Assembly: GCA_007115705.1 (NCBI GenBank)
Contig: QXEO01000240.1
Span: forward strand, 531,290-595,289
DNA from: Dactylis glomerata
Taxonomy: Eukaryota > Streptophyta > Magnoliopsida > Poales > Poaceae
Length of the DNA: 64,000 bases
Direction: 5' to 3'
This document shows, one piece after another, positions 43,694-52,948 of this stretch. The notes under the pieces were generated by a model, which saw nothing but the letters and a program-made list of their open reading frames with translations, was not told where the DNA came from and searched no databases. How positions within the stretch are numbered: the stretch's first letter is position 1; each line of letters begins with the position of its first letter. Both the position numbers and the translations under genes were made by a program.

Positions 43694-43807
43694 GGGGAGA
43701 GTGGGGGGCTTTTACTGTTTACCAACTCCTCTTCTTCTTCGCCGCCGCCATTGCTGATCTGCACATCTATGTTCTTCGCACATAAAGCCCCCAGACCTAG
43801 ATTGTAG

Positions 43808-46572
43808 ATGCGCGTGAAGCACTGCGCATCCAAGAACGCCGTTATGGCCAAGGGCAAGAGTGCGAACTCCGCAACCGATTGGGTGCGCTCTTCTATCAAG
43901 GAGAAAGAGGTGAAGAAGGCTTGGGAGGACGGCTTCCTCTCTTCCGAGGACTCCATCAAATTTCCTAGCACCGAGCGGATCCCAAAGCCCCCGAGCGGCT
44001 ATCGAGTAATGTTTCTCTCCTTCCTTCTTCGCGGTTTATCTCTTCCTGCCCACGAATTCCTTTGTGGGCTTCTTTTTGTTTACGGCGTACAGCTTCACCA
44101 GCTTACCCCAAATTCCATCCTTCACATTGCCTGCTTTGTGACTCTTTGCGAGTCCTTCTTGGGGATAGAACCCCACTTCCTTCTCTGGCGTTCAATTTTT
44201 CGACTTCGCCCCAGTGTCTCGCTGTCTAATAAACCTGAATTGGGCGGCGCCGTTGTCTCTATACGCGCTGAAGCCCAATATCTTGAATTCTCCATGTCTG
44301 CATCAGTCCAAGGTTGGAGGACAAAATGGTTTTACATAAAGGACCGCGAGGCCTCCTCTGAAGACCAATATGGCTTAGCTCCTTTTGATCCGACTAAGGA
44401 ACTTAAAAAATTAGCCTCGTGGGACTCGCTTCCCTCAGATTCTGAGATGGAACAAGTTACCCCTCTGCTGAATCGTATCCAAACTCTGAAGGGAGGTAAA
44501 GGAGGTGCTTTATCGGGTATTCAGCTCATGGCGTTCTTTGTACAACGTCGAGTCTAGCCCTTGCAGCATCGTCTTTCCAAACTTTGGAGCTATTCTGGTT
44601 TAGCGGATCCTTCTCGCATTTCTGACGATCTTATAGAGAAAAAGGACGTCGACAAGCGAGTTAGGAGCCTCACCAAGCTCACTAAGGAGCACGCAGTCGC
44701 AGATTTGGCTGCTAGTTTCTTCGACTCCACGCACCCTCTACCCGAGGTATGCATTTATTTTGTACGCTTGCTGTCTAATTTTATCAACCTTTGCTTTTGT
44801 GCGGAATACCTTTCTGACTTATTCCTCTTTAGGACCATGTATTCCTTGTCTCACTCCCTCCTCTTCCCGAGGGAGGACCACTGCCGGCTGATCTGGCTGC
44901 TGTTGCATATGAAGCCCCCGAGGCTGAAGAAACCCAGGACGGGGATGAAACCAAAGATTCGGAAGAAGCCACCAACTCGACGGCGTCGCCTCTTGCTGCA
45001 CTGTCTGAAGACACTGGTGCCAATAAGAAGAGGAAGCGTATCGACGAGGTGGCTTCTTCGAGTACCTCTGCACAGAAGACTTCTGCTGCTGTAGCCCCTT
45101 GCCTAGAAGAGGGTGTCGAGATGTTCGACCTCATGGACTCGTAAGTATTTCTTCGAGTTCCACTATTTGTTGTTTTTTGTACTTCTTTCCTTTCTCAAGC
45201 TGTGTGAAACCCGTTTCTCATTTATAGTGAGGACGAGGAAACACAACTAAACGCCCCGGCTCCTCCTTCTCGACAAACTGCAATTTCGGATAAGGCTTCT
45301 GTGCCAGAAACTGAGCTTCCTGCTGAAGTGCCTCGGGTTACCAGATCTACCATCAAGAAGGTTCCTGTCTCTCGGAGCACAAAAAAGTCAAAGAAATCCA
45401 AAGAAGCCGGCGTCTCTCTCGAGGTTCCTGAGCCTTCGAGTTCTTCAGATAATGTAAGTGATCGTATTCTTGAAGATTTTTCCTTCCTCTTTGCATGTGT
45501 TTATTTGTTCTTGTTTTACTAGGCGCTGATGAAGAAATTCGTCACCTTGGGTACTGACTGTACTCAATACTGGAGGATTGCGAAGGCTTCTGAAGGTTAA
45601 TTCATTGCCTCGTTTCTGCTTTTCTTGATATGCTCTTTCCCCTGCTTCTTTATTGACTTTCCTTTTCTTCACTTGTTGACTTGCAGATGCTTTATCATCA
45701 GCGAATGCACGCATTGCATCCCTGGAAGCTGAGCTTTCTGCTTCTCAGAAAGCCTATGACTCCGCGACTAAGGCCAAGGCGAACGCTGAAAAATTGCACA
45801 ATACTGCAATTGCCAGGGCTAAGAAAGCGGAGTCAGCTTTATCCGATGTTACCAAGGAGCGCCTCCAGCGGGAGCAAGTCGTGGCTGAACGACTCAACAA
45901 GATTTCTGCCGCTGCTGGCGGTACACACTTACTTCGTATTCTTTCCTTGCTGATGATACTTTCTTTATACTCTATTGATAATGCCTTTTCCTTTTTACTT
46001 ACCTTCCGTTGCTTATCCATTCAGAGCGTACCAAGGCTCATTTGCCAACTCCGCAATCTGCTGATGATCCTCTTCTGGCAGCGGTCGACTTGCTCGAAGC
46101 AAATTGGATATCTGTCCAGGATGTTTTCGAGTTGGTTAGCCGCGTTCTATCGTGGATGTTTGTCGGGTTATGGCCGAAGAAACGGTCGGAGGTTCCAGTC
46201 GGCGACTTAGGACAGCTTGCCAAGGCCTTCGATACTCAGGATGATCCTCTTCTCCAGCTAAAATGCTTATCTGTGAAGCGAAGCGTCGAAGGTGCCATCG
46301 CGCTTTCCTACGCGCACGGGGCAGATCTTGACTGGGAGAAAATTGGTTCTCCTCATGGTCGCACCCGATCAGAGTTGAAGCCTTTCTTTGAGAAAGCAAA
46401 GAAATTTACGCCTGCCATAGTGTCTATGATTTCTCCTTCAGCGGCCTCGGTGGCTTCGTTGGCGCCAACCTCCGCAATTCCATTCACGACTATTTCCGCG
46501 CCTCCTCCAGCTACTGCAGACGATGCTACCATTCCTCCTACTGCCACGGAGCAAGATGCTGAGGTGGCGTAG
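43808..46572 (+). pseudogene. Six-exon antisense gene in Tat-2 (gypsy-type transposon domain)
   Basis: Proposed exons are 43808-44746, 44833-45140, 45228-45453, 45523-45595, 45687-45920 and 46025-46572. All five introns (69-104 bp) are GT-AG, and the reading frame holds across every junction, totalling 776 codons. ATG 43844 (MAKGKSANSATDW) is an alternative start. Exon 1 (HFLLWRSIF, SVQGWRTKWFYIKD, GLAPFDPTKELKKL, LMAFFVQRRV) matches what I know as the putative gypsy-type transposon domain. Exon 2 has an NKKRKR nuclear-signal-like cluster, exon 5 an Ala/Lys/Glu-rich coiled coil, exon 6 an Ala/Pro/Thr-rich tail. One in-frame TAG at 44555-44557 is probably CAG-to-TAG. The function is unknown. 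It lies antisense to the element's own RNA. Confidence 0.75.
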
Positions 46573-46737
46573 ATTTTTAGCCTTTCTGCTGTAATTTCCT
46601 CTTTTGAATGTAGAAATTTGTATTCAACCCGAGAACTTTAGCCGAAGGGTTTGAACATTATGTAAATATGTCAATTTGATATGATATGCTATGTTAGCTT
46701 CTGAAGTGTTCCTTTTGTTTTGACTTTTGACTTCCAG
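46573..46737 (+). other. Gap between the two antisense coding units of Tat-2
   Basis: AT-rich sequence after the TAG at 46570-46572, with TGTAAATATG-type words that could be a 3' untranslated region. It ends in a pyrimidine tract and CCAG acceptor at about 46720-46737. Confidence 0.4.
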
Positions 46738-47669
46738 TTTGTCGATGATCCCTTGAGTTATGCTCGTGCTTCTCCATTTGATGTGCCTGGTTCCCGAGTT
46801 TCGTCGTCTGCTTCCCGCTGCTCTCAATGCGCGGAGTATTCTTCGAGGATTTCAGATCTAGAGACTCGTTTAACTTTGGCCAAACGTCAAGCAAAGATGG
46901 CTGTCGACAAGGCTAGCAAAGCTTGCGGTTTTATGAAGCAGATTTCTGCTCTTGATGACCAGGTGTCTAGTCTGACGGCCAGGGTTGTTCATCATGAAGA
47001 GTGCGAATCTTTTATCCTTGGCATTATCGAATCTGCTTGCGAGATGCTACGATGTAAGACTCTCTTTCAACTTCTTCCTTTCCTTTTGAATCGCTTATCT
47101 CAACGCTTTTTGCGATACATCTTGCCGTTGCAGGCACCTGTTTGGACTTCGCAGCTGAGGATCGTCGAGTTACTGAACGAAGTGCGGCTCTTGAGAGAAT
47201 GTCCGTGAATGTTGAGACTCTGTGGTCTGATCCTCGCCGCCGAAATGCTATCGTGTTACTTCAAGATCGCGCCCAGCATGTTGGCGAATCAGTTGATGGT
47301 TGTCGAAGAGCTTTGACAACGATGCATTCTGTTATGCTTCCTCGCAACCCTTTGCCTGCAACTTTCCCACTTCTTCTTGATACGTTCAGATCCAGCCATC
47401 ACATATATATATTGATAGAGCTGAACTTAGTGGCAGGTGCCAATTTTGCTCTCGGGTGGATACGCAAGTGGCACCCGAGGCTGAATTATAGCTCTATGTC
47501 CCTGAGTTTGGCTCCGGGTGGAGCTAGCCTTCGGGTACATATGGAGAACACGCTGCAACCTGCTCGAAGACTCGTACCTAGGCTGCTGGAAGCGGATGCT
47601 GCGTTTTTTCGCGAGTACCATTATTTGGATCCTTTAGGCGTAGATGATTCTGATAGCCCGTTATTGTAA
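46738..47669 (+). CDS. Second spliced antisense ORF in Tat-2, unknown function
   Basis: A block opens after a strong acceptor (TTTGACTTCCAG) at 46738 with FVDDPLSYARASPFDVPG, then a coiled-coil-like stretch (ISDLETRLTLAKRQAKMAVDK shortened here to its idea). A donor GTAAGA at 47054 and acceptor TTGCAG ending 47133 define an intron of 80 bp across which the frame holds, reading into CLDFAAEDRRVTERS. The second exon ends LDPLGVDDSDSPLL and TAA at 47669. No first exon with ATG is evident, so these may be alternative 3' exons of the gene before it, or a second gene. I recognise no domain with confidence. Confidence 0.55.
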
Positions 47670-47966
47670 TATTTTTGTATATATGGACCACGAGAGTATC
47701 CTATTTTGCGACTTGTATGTCGAAAAACTTGTCCTCAAGGCGTCACTGTATGAGTCGTGCGTTTACCGCATTTTTTCCTTTGAAAGACTCATAAACTCGA
47801 ATATGAGGAACACTCTGTCTTTATTATGCTTGTAATGTAAGATACACGGGGTGACCCAATAGATCCGGCCTATGACCTGTGTTCTGGATCTAGAGGGCAT
47901 TGCCCCTGGTATAACTCGTGGCTTTTACAGCCTTATTCTTCTACTTATTTTATTGTTCTTTGATGC
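47670..47966. other. Tat-2 spacer between protease ORF and antisense genes
   Basis: The convergent 3' ends of gag-protease (minus) and the antisense genes (plus) meet here. The stretch 47850-47900 (CCGGCCTATGACCTGTGTTCTGG) resembles the spacer downstream of integrase in Tat-3 (60365-60415). No RT, RNase H or integrase motif occurs here. Confidence 0.6.
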
Positions 47967-48566
47967 TTATGCTGTCGTGGCTTTCTCTCCTTCTCCTGTA
48001 TTTTTGTCTTTTCCTGATGCTCCTACTCGTGGTTTCTTCATCTCGGGTTCCGCAACGCGTCCTTCGAGTAGCTTGACACCTTCTATGGTCATGTTCTTTG
48101 CTTTCTCTGCATAGTTGGCTGTCGTGCCAAAGTTTTGCGCCATCTTGTGGAACTCCCTGTCGCAGAGATCTGAGACTTTGAAACTTCCTTTTACTGTGAT
48201 TATTCCTCTTGGTCCTGGCATTTTGAGTACCAGATATGTATAGTGAGGCACTGCCATGAATCGCGAAAATGCGGGTCGCCCGAGGATCGCATGATACTGA
48301 GATGGCCAGTCCATGACTTCGAAGTCGAGCTTTTCTCTTCTGTAGTTTTGCCGGTTGCCGAAGCAAACGTTGAGTGCTACCCGTCCTAGTGGATAATTAG
48401 CACTTCCTGGTACAATTCCGTGAAAGGAACAGTCTGTTGGCTTCAAGAACTCTAGTGATATATGCATTGCTTTGAGTGTTTTTGCATATATCAGATTAAT
48501 TCCACTTCCTGCATCCATGAATATCCTGTCGACATCATATGCGCCGATTTGAGCTTTAAGTACCAA
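47967..48566 (-). CDS. Tat-2 aspartic protease
   Basis: The frame from 48566 down has FMDAGSGINLIYAKTL (D-A-G-S active site), HGIVPGSANYPLGRV, YHAILGRPAFSRFMAVPHY and a C-terminal Lys/Glu-rich tail ending at 47967. It is an uninterrupted 199 codons and close to the Tat-1 protease. It is the last pol-type domain in this element. It would still allow cutting of gag. Confidence 0.78.
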   Translation of the reverse strand: MVLKAQIGAYDVDRIFMDAGSGINLIYAKTLKAMHISLEFLKPTDCSFHGIVPGSANYPLGRVALNVCFGNRQNYRREKLDFEVMDWPSQYHAILGRPAFSRFMAVPHYTYLVLKMPGPRGIITVKGSFKVSDLCDREFHKMAQNFGTTANYAEKAKNMTIEGVKLLEGRVAEPEMKKPRVGASGKDKNTGEGEKATTA

Positions 48567-48875
48567 AGGCGCGTTTCCTGGCCGAGGTACTGTTATAGGG
48601 TGGTCTTCTCTGTTGAACTCGATTGGTTGTTCTGACCAATGCAGATACTCCGTTGCGGCTGGAGGTGAGATTACTGCTAGATTGATTTGTCAAGTTATAC
48701 TCTTTTCTTCTTTGTTCGACTTGGGCACAGGTTGTATCATTGCTGTGATGTGTCCTTTTGATGGAACGTACCCTTCGTCGTCGTCGTGTCCCTGGTTTTG
48801 CTGGTCTTGTCCTTGAGGAGCTCCGTTGTTTCCTTGCTGTTTTGCCAGAGGATTGTTGCTTCCTTCAAATCCTTG
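48567..48875 (-). other. Tat-2 gag-protease linker
   Basis: Between the gag stop and the protease frame the minus strand still resembles the Tat-1 linker (RFSRSDYPRKVPRPG-like) but is interrupted by stops. No separate gene. Confidence 0.5.
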
Positions 48876-49790
48876 TCACCTTGCTTCGGTTTGCTTGTTT
48901 AGCACTGCCTCTTGTAGTTTTAAGAATGTTGTACAATCTTTCATTGCGTGTCTTGATACTCGCTTCCCATCGACGAACGCCGAGTGTATATGACAAGGTC
49001 CGTTGAGCATATCTTCTGCCGACGGGTTGTACTCTCTGGGTTCTCTTGCGGGAAACTTTTTATAATCCTCCTTTCCATAGCTTTGGTATCCCGAACTTCT
49101 GCACTCGCCTCCTTGATAACTGTTGTCTTTGTATCCTGCGGTGACTTGGCTATGGCAGCCGTAGTTGTCGTAATTTCGGGACCGTCTCCTTTGACTTCCA
49201 TATCTATTTCTTCTATCGTCCTCTGGGGATCGCGTTCGCTTGTTGTTGCATGCGTCTTCTCCATCTGCGAATCTGTTTGCTACGTCCATGAGGTCAGACA
49301 ATGTTTTTGGCTTGATTCTACCCATCTCTTCAACTAGGTCTCTTCGCCTTAATCCAATGATGAATGCATCTATTGCTCTTTTGTTCGAAACTTCGACTGC
49401 CAAATTTTTGATAAGGCTCCATCTTTGGATGTATGCCCGCAGTGTTTCGTCGCGTTGTTGCACGCATGCTTTGACTTCTTCTATTGATGCTGGCCGCTTG
49501 TATGTCGACCTGAAGTTGCCTGTAAATTGCTTTGTGAGGTCTTCCCAGCTTCCAATAGTTTCTTTCTCTAGTTTGCTCAACCATGACCTTGCTGCTCCGG
49601 TGAGGTGTAGTTGCAAACTTTGCATTGTTGTTTCTTTGGTTCCGCCTAATATTTGCACTGCTTGTAGATAATCTGATAGCCATGATTGTGGTTCCTGTGA
49701 TCCATCGTACTTTTGCTGATCATGAGGTAACTTGAATCCCTTGGGAACTGGAGTGGTGCGAACCCTGCGGGTAAAGCACGATGCCCCCAT
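48876..49790 (-). CDS. gag: Tat-2 gag capsid domain and zinc-binding tail
   Basis: The frame opens MGASCFTRRVRTTP at 49790 and is unbroken for 304 codons. It has KYDGSQEPQSWLSDYLQAV, LHLTGAARSWLSKLEKE, CVQQRDETLRAYIQRW and FIIGLRRRDLVEEMGR, the retrotransposon gag domain. A basic Arg/Asn/Tyr-rich RNA-binding-like region follows, then CHIHSAFVDGKRVSRHAMKDC, a C-x2-H-x11-H-x4-C arrangement that may bind zinc. It is much better kept than the Tat-1 copy, as its young LTRs predict. Its particle would be the one a non-autonomous element still contributes. Confidence 0.82.
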   Translation of the reverse strand: MGASCFTRRVRTTPVPKGFKLPHDQQKYDGSQEPQSWLSDYLQAVQILGGTKETTMQSLQLHLTGAARSWLSKLEKETIGSWEDLTKQFTGNFRSTYKRPASIEEVKACVQQRDETLRAYIQRWSLIKNLAVEVSNKRAIDAFIIGLRRRDLVEEMGRIKPKTLSDLMDVANRFADGEDACNNKRTRSPEDDRRNRYGSQRRRSRNYDNYGCHSQVTAGYKDNSYQGGECRSSGYQSYGKEDYKKFPAREPREYNPSAEDMLNGPCHIHSAFVDGKRVSRHAMKDCTTFLKLQEAVLNKQTEAR

Positions 49791-50008
49791 TTCTTTTTCG
49801 TCGTCTTCATAGTCGCGTCTTTCATTTGGGGATCACGATCTTTGGGTTCCACCGTGCTGTTTTGGTGATGGCAATCGAGATCGTTGCTTGCTGCTTCTGC
49901 ACCGAGGACTGTTGTGACGGCGAGGTGATCTTGCTTTGTGCACTTCCTTGTGGTGATATGCTTCTTCTCCTTTTGCTGATAGCTTGTGGCCCACCATGTT
50001 GAGTCCGT

Positions 50009-51069
50009 TCAATGCTTCTCTAGCATATGCTCCCTAGGATCACCTGGACTTGGTCGAGTTGTAAGCAGATATGCTTGCGCTTCTACTAGTGCTGCTTCAG
50101 GGGTTGTTGGTAAGATGTTCCCCTGCTCGTCGACCGATAGGAAGGACGAGTCGAGGTTTTTGGAGATACTTTGCCTGTCGGAATACTCGAGGTTGTCGTA
50201 CCTTGAACCGTGTCGACGATTTTTCCTTGCGTTACTATATGATGCGTCGCTTCGCGCTTTACGAGCGGCGTCGCTGGCTGCGATGGCTGATTCCTTCCTT
50301 TTTTGATCTCTATTTTTTCCTTTGCTAGTTGCTTCGCCTACTGTCTTAGGGCATAATGATACCCCAAAAGCATGTCTTTGCTGGAGTTTGATGGTATTGG
50401 CGTGCCGTGCTCTACGGCTTCTCTTATTATCCTCCATTCATCGCCTGATAGTCGAATTTTTTCCCTGGCTGTGAGGGATTCTGCTGTTTGCCCTTCTGCT
50501 AGGTGATTTGCTCCTCTGTCGATATTTGCTGGGTTTAGCACTGGATTGTCGTTTTCGTCGAATTCTTCTGAGTTGTCTCCTATAATGGCGAGCACTTGGC
50601 ATTGTTTGCCAATGTTACTGTTGAAGCTTGAGAAGGTCGAGTCGTCATCTTCAGAAAGCTCTACCCCTATCTTCCATGTGTCTGTTGATTTGTCTGAGAT
50701 ATCGTCGAGGCAGATTATGAGATCGTCGAGTTGAACTCTTGCGTCGAGGTTTTCCTTTGCTTTGTTGTGCGCCTGGCACGCTCTTTCTTCTGAGTCGAAT
50801 TTTTCCCTAATTTTGTCGCCTTCTGCGATTGGTGATTTTTCGAAGCTGACCGGCGAGTTTACCTCGCTGGAAGAGTCTTCTGATGATTCCAACATTTCCT
50901 CTGTTTCGGGCTTGTTTGCCGACGGATTTGGTTTCGTCGAATCCGAGAGGCGGGATGAACCCGATGGCCCGATAATGATGCTCACACTTCTAATGGTTAA
51001 CTGCATCTCTTGATTTCCGTCGAGTTCTGAACTGTTGTTGGCTAAAAGCGAAAAAGCCGTCGAATTCAT
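50009..51069 (-). pseudogene. Tat-2 N-terminal gag-region ORF, broken
   Basis: From ATG 51069 (MNSTAFSLLANNSS) the minus frame is open to a TAG at about 50340, following HYALRQ, probably CAG-to-TAG. The family sequence then continues in another frame (about 50300-50009), with SRYDNLEYSDRQSISKN and TPEAALVEAQAYLLTTRPS before a stop. It is homologous to Tat-1 9969-11084, so a stop and a frameshift separate it from intact. The function is unknown. Confidence 0.65.
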
Positions 51070-51086
51070 GATTCCAACGCCCAAGT

Positions 51087-51103
51087 CCCCACGGTCGGCG
51101 CCA
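51087..51103 (-). other. Tat-2 primer binding site
   Basis: The minus strand reads TGGCGCCGACCGTGGGG two bases after the LTR, identical to the Tat-1 site. Confidence 0.8.
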
Positions 51104-51105
51104 AT

Positions 51106-51439
51106 TGACGAGGGTTAACTCGACAAATGTCCTAGATGAAGGACTTAGGATCGGGGAGATAGGGCGTCAGATGAACTCGAAGGTAAAGTTAGTCGAAATA
51201 GGTATGCGTCGAAAGTAAACTTGGGTGTTTAACCTGGCTTGCTTTCAATCTGGCCTACACCGTCCCCTCCTGGCCCCTTTATATAGGTGGCCAGGTCTCG
51301 AGGATCGGGTAGGGTCCGATATAGATTACAATATCGACATACGGTAAGAACTCGTATTCGACTATCATTACAATTGGGCCTAGCTACACGGGCCTTAGGG
51401 GTACTCAACTAACGGGCTCCATTAACTATACCCTTGTCA
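51106..51439 (-). repeat. Tat-2 5' LTR (334 bp)
   Basis: Plus-strand view TGACGAGGG to CCTTGTCA, followed by the TTGGG duplication and the copia gag. It differs from 42334-42667 at three positions by hand comparison. Confidence 0.93.
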
Positions 51440-51444
51440 TTGGG

Positions 51445-52899
51445 GGATTCAAAGAGTGATGTGGGGGAAGTGGAGGTGGTTGCCATTGCGGCCATCTCAC
51501 TAGTTGTGGTTTCTTCTTCATCACTCTCACTTGCGGAGTACTCTTCTTGAGTCAAGAACACAAACTTTGGTTGTTTCTTCTTTGGTCCACCCTTCTTCAC
51601 AAATGGCTTCTTTGAAGGTGACTTGGTCTTGCTTTTGAGGATGAGCTTTCCACCATGGTCTTCTCTCTTCTCATAAGGGCACTCGGCAACAAAGTGGAAT
51701 CTATCATTGCAATTGTAGCATGTCCTCACCCTTTGACCATTGTTGTCATTCCTTTGATAGCCACTTGACTTGCTTCTTCTTTGATTGTCTTCTTTAGCCT
51801 TGTGTGGATCAACCCAAAAGGTTTTTCCATAGAAGGCCATGTGCTCATTGTACTCATGTCTTATGTCCTCGGGACACATCTCTAGCCTTGCTTCAATGCA
51901 TGCTTGAAGAGGAACCTCTTTCTCAACCACACTTGCTTTTAAAGCAAGATTAGAGCTTCTTTGCATTCCTATGGCACGAGCACGAGCATCTTCCGCATTT
52001 TGTGCGGAAACCTTGTAGGCTTGAATCTCTTGCATCACTTGATTGGAGGTCATCTCATTGAAGTTGTGCTTTCCTTGAACACTCTTCACATCCGCGGGCT
52101 CATATGGGGTGAGAGCAAGAATGTACTTCATCTTGATCCACTCATCATCAATATGGTGAGCACCGAGGTTCTTGAAGGTGGTGGCAATTGCCTTGAGTCT
52201 TCTATACATCTCTTGATGATCCTCACCATCCATCATGAAGAATCCCTCTGCTTGATTTGAGAAAGCTATGTATCTTGTTTTCTTCATGCTCTCATTGCCA
52301 ACAAAAACATCGGAGAGTCCTTGCCAAGCTTCTTTGGCGGTGGAGAAGTGTTGGATGTGAGGTAAGTCCTTGGGCCCAACGGCGACTTGAATCATGTGGA
52401 GAGCGGTGGCATTGAGTTGGCTATTGACCGTCTCTCTTCTTGTCATGTTGGTGGGATCCGCGGCCTTGAATCCTTCCTCAACGATCCTCCAAAGCTCGAT
52501 GTAAGAACTGCGCATATGAGAGATCATTTGATATTGCCATTGACCAAAGTTTAATGCATCAAGCTTAGGTGGATCTCCTCTATTGTTAATATGAGGATGA
52601 GGAACCGACGGGTCGGGTGAATACCAATGTGGGAATTCACATTTCCCGTCGCCCTTGGTGGAAGACTAAGCATCGCCATTTTTGTCGGCACCCTCCACAT
52701 CTACCACCACATTCTCCACTTGTGGAGTAGCGGGTTTTTCCGGAGGTGGAGGAGCATTAACAGTTTTAGCTTGCATGAGTTGCGCTATCATTTCACGCAA
52801 CTCGCTTATTTGAGATGTCATGGAAGTCATGGATGATTTCAAAGATTTGAACTCACCCATGGAAACTTGACCCGAGCCCTCACTAGGTGGTGGATCCAT
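51445..52899 (-). pseudogene. gag: Copia gag N-terminal part with zinc knuckle
   Basis: ATG 52899 opens MDPPPSEGSGQVSMGEFK. The frame stops at a TAG near 52664 (after DKNGDA) but the same frame continues with an NFGQWQYQM-type start of the UBN2/gag-polypeptide domain, then VNSQLNATALHMIQVAVG, AWQGLSDVFVGNE and LGAHHIDDEWIKMKYILAL. The zinc knuckle CYNCNDRFHFVAEC is C-x2-C-x4-H-x4-C. It then runs KFVFLTQEEYSASESDEE to the Tat-2 insertion at 51439. One stop in an otherwise open frame of some 480 codons suggests a single late nonsense change. Confidence 0.88.
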
Positions 52900-52934
52900 A
52901 CTCTTAGGCGGTTAAGCCCGAATTAAGAGCTGAG

Positions 52935-52946
52935 GCTCTGATACCA
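52935..52946 (-). other. Copia primer binding site (initiator tRNA-Met)
   Basis: The minus strand reads TGGTATCAGAGC, the standard plant copia primer site, two bases from the LTR edge. Confidence 0.95.
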
Positions 52947-52948
52947 AT

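Larger units (their letters stand above)
42334..51439 (-). mobile_element. Tat-2: non-autonomous Tat-family element with antisense genes
   Basis: LTRs 42334-42667 and 51106-51439 are both 334 bp with only 3 differences seen. The duplication TTGGG is perfect (42329-42333 and 51440-51444). On the minus strand it has primer site, gag N-terminal ORF, gag and protease, all clear homologues of Tat-1. Where RT, RNase H and integrase should follow there is none; instead about 3.9 kb holds plus-strand, intron-containing genes (43808-47669). The 3' region near the left LTR again matches Tat-1 and Tat-3. It must depend on a full-length Tat element for reverse transcription and integration. Confidence 0.93.

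Noticed and set aside
43570..43785. 71-codon plus-strand frame before the Tat-2 antisense gene
   Set aside because: It covers the TATA box and leader and is not similar to anything I know; probably untranslated.
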